A stretch of 64,000 nt of DNA from Lathyrus oleraceus. Taxonomy: Eukaryota; Streptophyta; Magnoliopsida; Fabales; Fabaceae. Shown one piece after another: positions 42,798 to 55,366 of this stretch. The notes below the pieces were generated by a model, which saw only the letters and a program-made list of their open reading frames with translations, did no database searches and was not told where the DNA came from. Position 1 is the first letter of the stretch; each line of letters opens with the position of its first letter. The DNA is taken from positions 84,308,614-84,372,613 of the forward strand of contig NC_066585.1 of assembly GCF_024323335.1 (NCBI RefSeq), read 5' to 3'. The translations under genes were made by a program, and so were the position numbers.

Positions 42798-43913
42798 TCA
42801 CGATTCAATTCGTTTGGTTATAGTTTCTCCTTTTTCATTTTCGATCACTGTTATACCTCCTTTCTTTGGTACTACGTGTACAAGACTAACCCATTTGCTA
42901 TCGGATATAGGATATATGATACCTGCCTCTAATAACTTCGTTACTTCCTTCTTCACTACCTCACTCATGATTGGGTTTAGTCTCCTCTGATGTTCCCTAG
43001 AAGTCTTACAGTCTTCTTCTAGCATGATGCGGTGCATATAAATAGAAGGACTTATCCCTTTAAGATCGGTGATGTTGTATCCTAATGCGGTTGGACATTT
43101 TCTTAAGATATGTAGGAGTTTTTCGGTTTCGAGTTTTCCTAGGTCTGCATTGACTATTACTGGTCGTTCAAGTTCTAAGTCTAGGAATTCATATCTCAGA
43201 TTTTTGGGAAGTGTTTTCAGGTCGAGGGTTGGTTTCTTAAGGCATTGCGTAGGATCCGATGTTATTGCTAAACATTGGTTCAGTCTGTCTTCTACACGAT
43301 AGTCGGACAATTCGTCATTTTCGAATTCTGTTTCTTTTATGCATTCATCGATGATATCCATGAAGTAACATGTGTCTTCTATCGCAGGTGCTTTCAAAAA
43401 TTGGGAAAGAATAAACTCAATTTTCTCTTCTCCTACTTCGAAAGTGAGTCGTCCTCGTTTTACGTCTATGATAGCACCGGCAGTTGCTAAGAAGGGTCTT
43501 CCCAATATAATGGGGGTAACTTCATCTTCTCTTATGTCCATAATTATAAAATCGATGGGAATGTAGAATTGACCTATGCGTACGGGAACGTTTTCAAGAA
43601 TTCCTACGGGATATTTAACGGAACGATCTGCTAATTGCACAGACATTTTAGTTGGTCTTAATTCTCCCATTTCAAGTTTCTTGCATATGGACAAGGGCAT
43701 AACACTGATATCGGCTCCTAAATCGCATAAAGCTTTGTCTATGACAAATTTTCCTATATGACAGGGTATAGAAAAACTACCAGGATCTTTAAGTTTAGGA
43801 GGCATATTTTGGATTATTGCGCTACACTCAGCAGTGAGTGTAACAGTTTCGTTATCTTCAAGTTTCTTTTTATTAGATAAAATTTCTTTTAAGAACTTAG
43901 CATATGAGGGCAT
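42798..43913 (-). pseudogene. Athila protease and linker to RT
   Basis: 371 codons are open in this part. The protease shows the Athila form of the active-site box, CDLGADISVMPLSICKKL (D-L-G in place of D-T/S-G), and later PIILGRPFLATAGAIIDVKRGRLTFEVG. After it comes the linker with ITDLKGISPSIYMHRIMLEED and the first RT segment KWVSLVHVVPKKGGITVIENEKGETITK. It joins the gag frame upstream without a shift (PSYAKFLKEILSNKKKLED). It ends at a TGA just before the WRMCIDYRKLN motif. Confidence 0.88.
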
Positions 43914-45676
43914 TTGTGTAATAGCTTCTGTAAAAGGAATTGTGACGTTTAATTGTTTCAGTAGGTCAACAAATTTTTTAAATTGGCCCGCGTTTTTGGT
44001 TTTAATTAGCCTTTGAGGATAAGGGATAGGTGGTTTGTAAGGCGGTGGAGGTACATAAGGTTCCTTTTTTTCTACGGTTTCCTTATTACACTCTTCCTTT
44101 TCCTTAGGTTTACCTTCTTCCTCAGTTGACTTTTTAGAGTTTTGGTTCTCAATCCTTGGGTCAGATGGTCCTTCTACCTTTGTACCACTTCGTAATATAA
44201 TTGCATGAGCGTGGCCTTTCGGATTAGGTTGTGGCTGTCCAGGAAATGTACCAGTTGGGGCAGCAGTAGACGCTTGTTGTTAAGATACTTGCGAGATTTG
44301 TGTTTCAAGCATTTTGTTATGGGTAGCCAGGGCATCTACTTTACTTGCTAGTTGTTTAATCTGTTCGCTAGTGTGTACATTCTGGTTTAAGAACTCTTTA
44401 TTGGTTTGGTGTTGAGAAGCTATGAAGTTCTCCATCATGATTTCCAAGTTGGATTTCCTAGGAACGTTATTGTTAGGTGTAGATGGGGTCGGCTTTTGAT
44501 ATCCAGGTGGTACAGCTGGAGCTTGACTGGGAGCTTGACCTGGTGCGTATAAAGCGTTGTTACTTTTATACGAGAAATTAGGATGGTTCTTCCAGTTTGA
44601 GTTATAGGTATTCGAGTAAGGATTTCCTTGAGCATAGTTCACCTGATCTGTTTGATTCATGTTAGGAGTTGACAATTTGTAGGAGTGTGACCTTGAATTC
44701 CACAGACCTCGCAATTTTGAGTTACGGCAACCACGGTGGCTGGAGGTGATACATTTAAACTTTCAATTTTCTGGGCAAGAGCATCCACTTTTGCATTAAC
44801 ATGATCAAGGCTACTTATCTCGTACATGCCACCTTTTGTTTGAGGTTTTTCTACCACTGTTCGGTCGCTTCCCCACTGATAATGATTTTGAGCCATGCTC
44901 TCGATAAGTTGATAAGCGTCGGTGTAAGGTTTATCCATAAGCGCACCACCGACGGCGGCGTCTATTGTTAACCTTGTGTTGTACAAGAGACCATTGTAGA
45001 AGGTGTGAATTACTAACCAGTCCTCTAAACCATGGTCTGGGCAAAGTCTCATCATGTCCTTGTATCTTTCCCATGCTTCGAAAAGAGATTCGTTATCTTT
45101 TTGCTTAAATCCATTTATCTGGGCTCTCAACATAGCTGTTTTGCTTGGAGGAAAATATCGGGCAAGAAAGACTTTCTTCAACTCATTCCATGTGGTGACT
45201 GAGTTGGAAGGAAGAGACTGAAGCCATCTTCTAGCTTTATCTCTTAACGAGAAAGGAAAGAGACGAAGTCAAATTGCCTCTGAAGTGACACCATTAGCTT
45301 TAACAGTGTCAGCGTATTGGACAAATACGGATAAATGAAGGTTTGGATCCTCGGTAGGATTTCCAGAAAATTGATTCTGTTGCACTGCCTGCAACAGCGA
45401 AGGTTTAAGTTCGAAGTTGTTCGCTTCGATTGCGGGTGGAGCAATACTCGAATGCGGCTCATCCTACGATGGAGCAGCGTAATCTCGAAGAGCACGAGCT
45501 GGTTCGGCCATCGCTGGTATCGTTAAAGGAAGGAGATTTTTGAGATCAGGAACTTCGATTGGAGGAAGATTGTTTCTAGCACGATACTCCCGAATTCGTC
45601 GTAATAATCGGAGATATCGTTCGACGTCTTTGATTTTTAAGTTGTACGGCTCACCTTGTGAGCGAGTGTGTGGCAT
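43914..45676 (-). pseudogene. Athila gag
   Basis: Starts at 45676 (MPHTRSQGEPYN). Stops are at 45464-45466 and near 45268-45270 (TGA in AIRLRLFPF-type sequence), a frameshift near 44665, and TAA at 44280-44282. The gag core reads LRLFPFSLRDKARRWLQSLPSNSVTTWNELKK-type sequence and VFLARYFPPSKTAMLRAQINGFKQKDNESLFEAWERYKDMM. The knuckle is CEVCGIQGHTPTNC near 44670-44715. The region NPKGHAHAIILRSG near 44190, before the protease, is typical of Athila gag-pol. Confidence 0.88.
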
Positions 45677-45762
45677 ACAAATCAACGAAAAAGGAAAAAA
45701 ATAAAAATTGCCTTAGTCTCTACAGCGTAACAGAAGAGTTACGATATCGACTAAATAAAAGT

Positions 45763-45780
45763 CCCCGGCAACGGCGCCAA
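45763..45780 (-). promoter_or_regulatory. Athila primer binding site (Asp tRNA type)
   Basis: On the - strand TGGCGCCGTTGCCGGGG starts about six bases after the 5' LTR. This sequence is the known Athila primer site, complementary to aspartate tRNA. It fixes the element's orientation. Confidence 0.92.
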
Positions 45781-45785
45781 AAACT

Positions 45786-47528
45786 TGGTCGCGACTTTAT
45801 GATTCTATCGGGGTACTAACTGCAAGCGCACAGTCTAATCGCGTAGTTTTAAAAGATATCGATCCCACAGGGACTTAATGAATCAATCTACCGTTTTTCT
45901 AGGGTTACTGCGTAAAGCTAAGGCGGATGATACTTTAATGATTAGGGGAAAAAAAATAAAACTAAATTTGGATCTAGATAAAATATCAAATAATATGGAT
46001 ATCAGTATGTAGTTCGTCGTATTTGGGGAATCAAATCTTCGTTGGTCTTTTTCTTAATTTTAAAATAAGTCTTTTCAGTAGACACTATTAATTAAAAGTC
46101 TTTTCCTCAAACTCTCGCTCTGTTGAATTAGACTATGACTTTATATTTTAACGTACGCTCTCACTATTTCGTTAAGTCTAAAATCACTTTTGAAAATAAT
46201 AGAATCTATAGAAACTCCTTTTGAGAAAATACTAACCGTTTAAACGCCCTCGTCTCAAACTCTCGCTCTGTTGACTTAGATTATATGATTAAACTTAAAT
46301 GCTTAACTCTCATCCTCACATTTAACTTTTAAAAATAATTTTTGAAAATAATTAGAATTTAATTAACCTTAAAAATTGTTTTCGCCCTGATTTAAAGTTA
46401 ATGTTCAATTTACACTGTCCAGTTAAAAACTCAAACCGTCGTTCTATTGATTTTAACTTCTTTATGTCTTTTACTCTCGTACAAAAACCTTGGCATTAAC
46501 TTTGTAAATTGAGACCAGAAAAAGAGTGACTATATTCTGAAATAAATTTAAACCAACTCAATTTGGGTTCCTTTATTCCGCTTACTCTACATACCAATAT
46601 CTAAATTAATTAGCCAGACATGATAAACATGCATAAACAATAATCATGCATAAATACGGCCATATCAAACAAACAACATATATAAACAGCGGAACAAAGC
46701 ATATGTAAATTAAAACAATAAATCAATTAATTAATGAACCTGGAAAAATACTAGAAATCTGGATTTTATCTCCTACGCTTCGATGCTCGAACACTCCACC
46801 ACAAGTCGGTTGGATTTGTTCTTCACAATTCTCGATCAGATAGGAAAGTAAAAACAAGGAAATAAAATACTATGATCTAACGTAAGGTTAGATCCAGTAA
46901 AAATTACACAATATTTTCCGGTGTAGAAACTATCGTGAGAAAGTAAATTGTATGCTTCGGAAATTAAACTAAAAGAAAAGAAGAAATAAATTGCTTGAAA
47001 CATTAGGATGCTGGCAAAATTGTACGGAGAAGAGAGAGCTTCAATTGGCTTTTGTGAGGTTTATTTATATTAACCTCCCAAGATAACCGTCTCCTAGAAT
47101 GTGTCTTCAGTATGGTTCAAAGCGTCTCCGAGTGCATGAGAGAATTTAGGGGAAACCGTCCACTCAGTCACGCACGTAAAGCCCAAAATATAGGAGTGGA
47201 ATGTGTGACGTCCGTCACACTATGTGTTACGGTCGTAACACTAGGTCTTAGGACGTGGCGATCGACACGTGCTTGTTGCGGTCGTGACAACAATTTTTTT
47301 GTTCCAAACGTGGGCTGGGCTTTGGTGCTTCAGCTTGCTGCTTTTCCTAGAAAACCTTCTTTTTGCACCCCTTTTCTTTCTTTTTCACATGTGCTTTAAA
47401 TAATGATACCTGAAATAAATAATAAGAAAATGCCGAGTAATATCGAATAATATAAAATAAATTGAATCAAATAACGATATAATTTAATTAAATCAAGTCT
47501 AAAAATGTGATATAGTTTCATGTTATCA
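45786..47528 (-). repeat. Athila 5' LTR (1743 bp)
   Basis: Partner of 11020-12761. TATA box at 47062-47069 inside GAGGTT/AACCTC. The target duplication ATGTT follows at 47529-47533. Confidence 0.96.
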
Positions 47529-47993
47529 ATGTTATGTACATTGTAGAGTAGTGTACTACCCCTCGCTGATGGTGTTGGGTGTGAATATGGAAGTAGAATA
47601 TGGTATATAAGGGGGGGGGGGGTGAATAAACCCAAATTAAAATTCATACTCCTTTTTACAAAATCATAGTGTTTTCAAAAACGAGTTGCGGGAAGAAGGT
47701 TTGATGTGAAAATGAAAATTATATTGTTTAAATATTGATCAAGTCAACACGGATCATTTCATAAATATTAAAGATTATAATGATGAAGCAATTGGTATGA
47801 ATTGATTCAATTGTGTAATGCACGATAAGTGTTTACACAATTATTCAATTGATAGAGTTCTAAATTTAATTCGCTTCAGATTATTAATCACAAGACTGAC
47901 TTAACTAGTTATCTAATTCCTATAAAACTTAATGCTTACGTGATAATTGAAAAACCAAAGCATGCAATCACTACGAATTTAAATGTAAGAGTA

Positions 47994-48125
<132 letters not shown>

Positions 48126-48871
48126 GACATCGAGATTTATAATGTCAGTGTTCGTTTTCGCTTTGCCTACGTGCACTCTTCAATGGTTTCCCATTGGAAC
48201 CTGCATAGTTCCTTGTTATTTGAAAAATATTTCCAAGAATTCATACAATCATAAATCCATAATATAACTGAGAAAATAAATCTCCTAATTTGGATCTTGA
48301 CTTGTATACAACAAACTTGTCAAACTCTTCCACGTAATCTTTACTCGAATATGTTTTTTGAATCTTCTAATAACACCAATTATGCTCCAAGCCTTTGTGT
48401 GTCGCTATCAACCCTTTGATCCTACCGATTCCTTTAATAGTGAAATTGTTAGAGTATCTAAGAAGAACTCCGCCTTATTTGTAGTCTTCCACACAGTCAC
48501 TGCTAAGTCAATCATGGAGAGACGAACCTACTTCTTTTCAATGGAATTTGTCATCACCATTGACAATCCCTCCATCTTTCTAGAAACTTGAAAATCTCAA
48601 CAAGATATCTAAGAACGATTAGTTTCAAGTATGCACCTCCTTCAATCAATCACAGAACTCTCGTTATCAAGATCTGAATTCAATTAAAGTTTGAAGATGC
48701 AAGAATTTCGTTGCAAGACTTTAAACACTCAAAACAAAGGAAATTGATTTTCACTAAAAATCACATTAAAAAATATGACTAGAATGATACATGTTATTAT
48801 GAGAAATGATGAAAAAAAAAGCTTTTATATGAGCTTGAGATTAAGCATACAAAATGGCTGAAAAAGTTAGT

Positions 48872-49180
48872 TAGATTCGAATCAAGAGCAATATATGATT
48901 TGAATCAAATGAGCAAGTGTAGTGGAATAAAAGGAGTAACAATTTTTTGAAAAACTTCCAGTTGATTTGAATCAGGCAAAGGGCGACTCGAATCAAATGT
49001 CGTGTGATTTGAATCATGTGTAAAAGTTGATTCGAAACAAATGATATAGATCTGACAATGAATTTTTTGAAAAAGAGACTGATTCGAATCATGTACAAAG
49101 TTTGATTCGAATCAAATCGAACAAAATATGTCACCAGTAAAATGATTTTGATCAAGTGAAAATTTTGATTTGAATCAAAT
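48872..49180. repeat. Cluster of TTTGATTCGAATCAAA-like palindromes
   Basis: About nine copies in 310 bases, either perfect (TTTGATTCGAATCAAA near 49112) or one or two bases off (TTGATTTGAATCAGG, GACTCGAATCAAATG, GTTGATTCGAAACAA). Spacing is irregular, about 15-60 bases. Intervening sequence is not repeated, so this is a motif cluster rather than a simple tandem array. Confidence 0.88.
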
Positions 49181-49504
49181 GACAGGGTTTCGGTTATGTC
49201 CAATTTGATCAGGATAAAAAAATACAGTGTAAAACTGAATCATTTGAATCAATCTTCTAAAATCTCAAATTTTCAAATTTTCAAATTTTCAAAATCAGTT
49301 TGAGATTTTACTTTGAATCAAACTTAAACAAAAAACACAAAAAAATTCATTCCACTAACATATGCCATTAATCAAATAACATCATGATCAAGATCAAATC
49401 TAACCAAAGTTTTATGCATGCTAAAAACGAATCTTTTCAAACTTGATTCTAAGAAGTGCAATCATGAAGGAGACTCAACTAATTGAAATAAAATCAAAGA
49501 TGAA

Positions 49505-50045
49505 AGTGATAAGACAAGCAATAAAATAATCGGATTGATTCTCCCACTGATTGAAGTAGGGATATGCAACTATAAATGGTTGGTTATCAGGCTTAGTCTG
49601 GCCTAATGAGATATTCATAATTTATAACCATCAGATGAGGGTAGAGATCTCTCAACGGACTAACTATAAAGAACAACTCAACCCATCATGAGTTGTTCAA
49701 TAGTAATGTCCAATATAACATTCATTTATTTAAATAACATGCAATAATCAAGATAAATAGTTGATTTATTATTCTATTTTAATTAATTAATTACTTAATT
49801 AAAGTTATTCATAATAATTCCAACAACTTAATCATACCTAATAACTTACTAACCTTATTCTTTGATTTACCTTTTATTACAATATCTAAGTACCTTTTCT
49901 ATAAAATTGTAAGCATGATATAGATATTTTGAAAGTATGTAGAAGGTTAATACTTATCATCTCTTATTCTAGGGCCATTATTAAAAACAATCATCTATTA
50001 TTGGCAACCTATTAAGGACATCATCTATATAAATAATGCAAGACC
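49505..50045. other. Unassigned AT-rich sequence left of copia-2
   Basis: Nothing gene-like. It ends at the target duplication AAAAG (50046-50050) of copia-2 and is presumably continuous with the sequence from 58285. Confidence 0.5.
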
Positions 50046-50050
50046 AAAAG

Positions 50051-51393
50051 TGAAGGAGAAGAGCAATCCAAAATGCAGCGGAATTTAAAAATTTCTCCTT
50101 TAGTGATCCTTACGAATGGGCATGATCATTGATAGAATCGTTACCTCTTGTGGCGATTAAAACCTTTGATGCAGATCTACGGAGCGATCACGAACATTGA
50201 ATGGTGACAACGTCTCTACTCAGTCCACACGAACGGATTCCTTCAATCTCAGTGCTAGCTGCTACGAATGAAGGCTTTGAGTGAGAGTGAGAGAGAGAAA
50301 CAAAATTACAACTGCTCTAATGCTTCTGCACAAGGGTTCTATTTATAGAACCACTTGTGTGGGCTGCAAGCTAAAAAGCCCACTTAAGTGTATGTGGCTC
50401 ATATCTTATAATATGCCAAAATCACTTAAGCGTGTGGTACCTTACCATATTTCGTATTCTACTTAAGTACACCGGACCTTACGATGTTCTACAATTCACT
50501 TAAGTGCACCGTACCTTACGGTGTTCCTTAGTTGCTCTATCTCTCATCAATCCGTCCTTTTGTGTGTGAACCTGTAGGTTTTCGCGGCATTGGCAATTAT
50601 ATTAAATTACGTATTTAACATAATAAACAGTGAGCGGTATCTAGCAACACATTACTGCTACCCAAGACATGAAAATGTCATGTGATCCGATAAATCCTTT
50701 TGTGATAATACTTATGTGTACAATTACCCTTTTGCCCTTATGTCTATACTGAACACAAGGCATAAACCGTGTCATCCTTGTCCAGTTCAATATTGGGCCC
50801 GTAGACATTTATTCTGTTACGCAAGATGGGAAAATTCCATCTAGGTCACTCATATCCCTCAGCATGCTTCGTGGAGTACCCATCAATTGTCTTTATGGTC
50901 ATCTAGTTACGGACAATGTTTGATCAGCAATAAGACACTCGACTCTACATCTAGGGTACATAGTGGTTTCAGGTCAAAGGGTGGTATACACCATTATCAC
51001 CATGAGAATAACTTATGAAACTTAGAATAACATTCTATATAGTATTCTCATAGCGGGTCAATCCAGTATAAATATTACTCTCAATATTCATACTTATGTT
51101 TAAGACTTGATAACTCCTTATCCATGATCCATGAGATGTGATCGTCAGTCTATATACATAATAGTCTTAATGCTTTAATGTTATCCCACTTCACAACAAA
51201 GCTCGACTATGGATACTTTAAGAATAGTGTCCTAATGTTTAATGGGATCTCATGATTAAGTCACACTTGATACATTAAACGGACTAGCTATTCTAGGGAC
51301 TTTATTAAACATAATAAAGAAAAAGCCTTTTATTATTAATAAGTAATTCGATACAAGTACCAAAAGTATTGACCTCTAGGGATTACACCAACA
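50051..51393 (-). repeat. Copia-2 3' LTR (1343 bp)
   Basis: About 60 bases longer than the copia-1 LTR. Most of this comes from a block TAAAACCTTTGATGCAGAT... flanked by GCGAT repeats (about 50155-50190) and an added CACTTAAGTG unit near 50480-50520. TATA box at 50339-50347. Confidence 0.95.
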
Positions 51394-51407
51394 ATCTCCC
51401 ACTAGCA

Positions 51408-52231
51408 CTAGAGCCAATTAGGTATACCCCTAATGCCCATAGATCTAGTATGGCCATCATGCTTCTGCTGCGCAAGAGGCTTTGTCAGTGGGTTAGCAAT
51501 ATTGTCAAGTGTAGGTACTATGCATATTTTCACATCTCCTCTATCTATTATCTCTCGAATGAGGTGATAACGCCTAAGTATGTGTTTGGATCGTTGGTGA
51601 GATCTAGGCTCCTTAGCTTGTGCGATAGCATCATTGTTATCACAATAGACACCAATGGGATCCATAATGCTAGGAACTATGCCAAGTTCACTAATGAACA
51701 TTTTGATCCAAACAACTTCCTTTGCTGCACTTGAGGTAACAATATACTCGGCCTCAGTTGTAGAATCAACAATTGTATCTTGCTTTGAACTTTTCCATCT
51801 CACAACGCCGCCATTTAAGCAAAACACATAACCAGATTGCGATCTAAAGTCATCCTTATCTTCTGGAAGCTAGAATCGGTGTATCCAATTATAGCATGCT
51901 CTTCCTGACCTCCATATATCAAGAATGAGTCCTTAGTCCTTCTCAAATACTTAAGGATATTCTTGACAGCTACTCAATGAGCATCACCGGGATCAGATTG
52001 GTACCTACTCGTTGCACTTAAAGCATACGAGACATCTGGTCGAGTACATAACATGGCATACATGATAGATCCTATTGCATATGCATATGGAATCTTATTC
52101 ATGCGATCCCTTTCTTCCTTAGTTGAAGGGGATTGTGTTTTTGATAGAAACAAGCCATGTTGCATAGGTATGAATCCTTTCTTGGAATCATGCATATTAA
52201 AGCGTCTCAGCACTTTGTCTATGTATGTACT
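51408..52231 (-). pseudogene. Copia-2 RNase H
   Basis: RNase H reads SALSATSRYQSDPGDAH, then a stop, VAVKNILKYLRRTKDSFLIYGG, GYTDSSFQ, a segment with stops, and LGIVPSIMDPIGVYCDNNDAIAQAKEPRSHQRSKHILRRYHLIREII with the conserved CDN box. It ends TLDNIANPLTKPLAQQKHDGHTRSMGIRG, the usual copia C-terminus (PLTK). The frame is broken by stops near 51974 and by shifts, so inactive. Confidence 0.88.
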
Positions 52232-53001
52232 CTAACTTAGGCCAAGCAATTTTTGTGATATATCTCTATATATCCTGATTCCTAATATATAGGCTGCTTC
52301 ACCTAGGTCCTTCATAGAAAAGCATTTCCCCAACCAAGACTTTACTTGTTGCAGGGTAGGGACATCGTTTCCAATGAGTAATATGTCATCTACATATAAT
52401 ACCAGGAAAATGATCATGCTCCCACTAACCTTCTTGTAGACACAAGGCTCATCTTCGTTCTTGATGAATCCATATTGTTTTACTATTTCATCAAAACGAA
52501 GATTCCAGCTTTTGGAAGCTTGCTTCAATCCATAGATTGATCTTTGTAACTTACATATCTTTTGGGCTTCTTCTGGTATGTCAAATCCTTCAGGTTGTGT
52601 CATGTACACATCCTCAAGAAGATTCCCATTAAGGAAAGCAGTTTTGACATCCATCTGCCATATTTCATAATCATGATATGCAGCGATAGCAAGTAAAATC
52701 TGAACAGATTTAAGCATTACAACTGGTGAAAAGGTTTCATCATAGTCAACCCTATGAATTTGTTTATATCCTTTTGCAACCAGTCTTGCCTTATAGGTAT
52801 GTACCCTACCATCCATGTCAGTCTTCTTTTTGAGAAGACCCACTTGCATCCTATAGAGTTAACTCCTGCAGGAGGCTTTACCAAGGTCCAAACATGGTTT
52901 GTGTACATGGAATCCATTTCAGATTTCATGGCTTCTAGCCATTTCTCACACTCGGGACAAGTTATGGCCTCTTGGTAGGTCACATTCTCATATTGATCCA
53001 T
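52232..53001 (-). pseudogene. Copia-2 reverse transcriptase
   Basis: Begins with MDQYENVTYQEAITCPECEKWLEAMKSEMDSMYTNHVWTLV (to about 52850). A frameshift near 52835-52845 lies in the CKWVFKKKTDMDG motif. The rest continues LVAKGYKQIHRVDYDETFSPVVMLKSVQ, QMDVKTAFLNGNLLEDVYMTQPEGF, SIYGLKQASKSWN and the catalytic LVLYVDDILLIGND. It ends at a stop at 52232 within LLGLS. This is the intact counterpart of the 528 bp missing from copia-1. Confidence 0.9.
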
Positions 53002-53960
53002 GAGTAATACATCACCTTGATCAGTTATGAGATATCCATATCTCTCAAGTAGGTGACATATCCTACTTGACCTACGCTGATCTTGTTCTACTTAAGCAGG
53101 TTGATCTTCCACAACTACTTGTGTTTCCTTCTCTAATTCCTCCATAGGTGTATCAATGCTTTGTAATTCTTGAATTTCTTAAAGCTCTACTTTCCTCCCA
53201 CTGATTCCTTTGGAAATAAAATCCTTTTCTAGGAAAACTCCAATTTGAGCGACAAACACTTTGCCCTTAGAAGGATTGTAGAAGTAATACCCTCTTGTTT
53301 CTTTAGGATACCCCACAAATAAGCATTTGTCAGATTTTGGCTCAAGCTTAGTTGAAATTTGTCGTTTCACATAAACTTCGCAACCCCAAATCTTCATGTA
53401 AGACCTATGTGGTTTCTTACCACTCTATATCTCATATGGTGTCTTCACAACCTTTTTGGATGGAACACGGTTAAGTGTGTAAGCTGTTGTCAATAGTGCA
53501 TGTCCCCAAAAGGATTTTAAAAGATCAGCGTGACTCATCATGGATCAGACCATGTCTAACAAGGTTCGATTTCTTCTCTCAGATACACTGTTCCATTGAG
53601 GTGTTCCAGGAGGAGTAAGTTGGGATAGGATCCCACACTCTTTCAGATGGTCATCAAACTCTAGGCTTAAATACTCACCACCTCGATCTGATCGAAGAGT
53701 TTTAATATTCTTACCTATTTGGTTTTGTACTTCATTCTTGAATTCCTTGAACTTTTCAAAGGACTTTGATTTGTGTTTCATTAAATACACATAACCATAT
53801 CTACTGAAATCATCAGTAAATGTGATGAAGTACTGAAAACCTCTTATGACTGGTATGTTCAGTGATCCACATACATCAGTATGTATGAGGGCCAAAAGAT
53901 CATTAGCTCTTTCACCTTTTCCTGTGAATGGAGACTTTGTCATGTTTCCAATTAAACAAA
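53002..53960 (-). pseudogene. Copia-2 integrase
   Basis: The core continues the gag frame through LIHTDVCGSLNIP, ITFTDDFSRYGYVYLMKHK, KTLRSDRGGEYLSLEFDDHLKECGI (catalytic Asp kept, unlike copia-1) and NSVSERRNRTLLDMV. TGA at 53545-53547 then interrupts. The C-terminal segment KIWGCEVYVKRQISTKLEPKSDKCLFVGYPKETRGYYF follows (53397-53179), then more stops. Confidence 0.88.
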
Positions 53961-55366
53961 ATTTGCATGTCTCATATGATTCATAATCAAAAGAGTCTAA
54001 GAATCCATCTTTATGGAGTTTGGAAATGCGTTTCTCATTTATGTGACCTAATCGACAATGCCAAAGGTAAGCTGGATTTAACTCATTAGGTTTCATCCTT
54101 TTAGTATTAATGTTATAAATAGGCATTTCAAGATCAAGGACATATAGTCCATTGTTCATTTGTGCAGTAGCATAGAATATATCATTCAAATAAATGGAGA
54201 AACAATTGTTCTTTATTATAAATGAAAAACCAAACTTGTCTAAATAAGAAACGGAAATAATATTCCTGCTAATTGCAGGTACATAATAACAGTTATCTAA
54301 CTGAATTATTAAACCACTAGGTAAAGTCAATACATAAGTTCCTACGGCTAAAGCAACAACCTTTGCTCCATTGCTAACTTGTAGGTTAACTTCACCTTTT
54401 GCCAAATCTCTACTCCTTTTTAGCCCATGCACACTGGTACCAATGTGAGAACCGCATCCAGTATCTAATACCCATGATGCAGAAGTAGATAAATTAATTT
54501 CAATAACAAAAATACCTGAAGTTGAAGTCTCTACTCCATTCTTTTTATCTTTCAGGTACTGTGGGCAGTTTCTCTTCCAGTGTCCGGTCTTACCGCAATG
54601 GAAGCAGGTGCCTTCCTTTGTTATGCCTCCACTAGGCTTCAAAGCAGGAGCAATGGGTTTGGGTTTGGCAACTTCCTTGCCTTTCCCTTTATCACCCTTC
54701 TTAGTGGGTCTTTTGTTCTGTCTCTTTCCATTTCCGATCATCATAATGGACTTCCCTTTTGACTTCAGATTCTGCTCAGCAGTTCTTAACATGGCTAGCA
54801 GTTCAGGAATTGATTTGTCCATATCATTTATATTGAAATTAAGGACAAATTGACTGAATCTATCTAGCAACGATTGCAAGATCAAATCAGTCGCAAGTTC
54901 CTTTCCGAGGGGAAGATCCAACCTCTCAAGGTTCTCCACATACCTAATCATCTTGAGCACATGGGGACCTACAGGGGCTCCCTCAGCTAACTTGCCTTGA
55001 AAAAGAGCTTTTGAAACTTCAAACCTTTCATGCCTTGTTTGCTCTTGATAGAGCATCTTCAGGTGTTCGATCATATCGAACGCTGCCATGTTCTCATGTT
55101 GCTTTTGCAACTCTGAGTTCATGGTAGCTAGCATGAGGCAAGCATTTTCATTGGTATCATCGACATGCTTATACGCATCTCTTTCTGCCTTAGGTGCAGA
55201 ACTAGGAGGTTTCTCTTCAGGAACAGGTTTCTCCAAGACATACATCTTTCTATCATGTTTGAGGATAATCCTCGGATTTCGGTGCCAATCCAAAAAATTT
55301 GTCCCAGACAATTTTTCCTTGTCAAGGATTTGATCGTAAAATATTGTTAGAGGTGTTTGTGGTCAT
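53961..55366 (-). pseudogene. Copia-2 gag and protease
   Basis: The start is probably at 55366 (MTTNTSNNILRS). An extra base near 55333 shifts the frame before LSGTNFLDWHRN. From 55311 to 53545 the frame is open for 588 codons, a large part of gag-protease-integrase. Gag: ENACLMLATMNSELQKQHENMAAFDMIEHL, ALFQGKLAEGAPVG. CCHC knuckle: CFHCGKTGHWKRNC near 54558-54600. Protease: SWVLDTGCGSHI with the D-T-G triad intact near 54460. Pre-integrase: AYLWHCRLGHINEKRISKLHKDGFLDSFDYESYETCKFC. Only the 5' frameshift separates this from a normal start. Confidence 0.88.

Larger units (their letters stand above)
11020..47528 (-). mobile_element. Athila-lineage Ty3/gypsy retrotransposon, with Ogre nested inside
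   Basis: LTRs at 11020-12761 and 45786-47528 flanked by the duplication ATGTT (11015-11019 and 47529-47533). Without the 22.69-kb Ogre insertion and its duplicated 5 bp, the element is about 13.8 kb, in the size range of Athila elements. The Asp-tRNA-type primer site next to the right LTR and the purine tract next to the left LTR give - orientation. Internal order: gag (45676 down), protease, RT, RNase H, integrase (to 40306), ORF-A (40056-38776), ORF-B (37912-37679 plus 14983-13886), 3' untranslated region. Lineage marks are CDLGADISVMP in protease, FMDDF in RT, and [19 protein letters not shown] in integrase. All coding parts carry stops or shifts. It may be related to the legume Cyclops/Calypso/Diaspora group, which I could not test. 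Confidence 0.96.
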
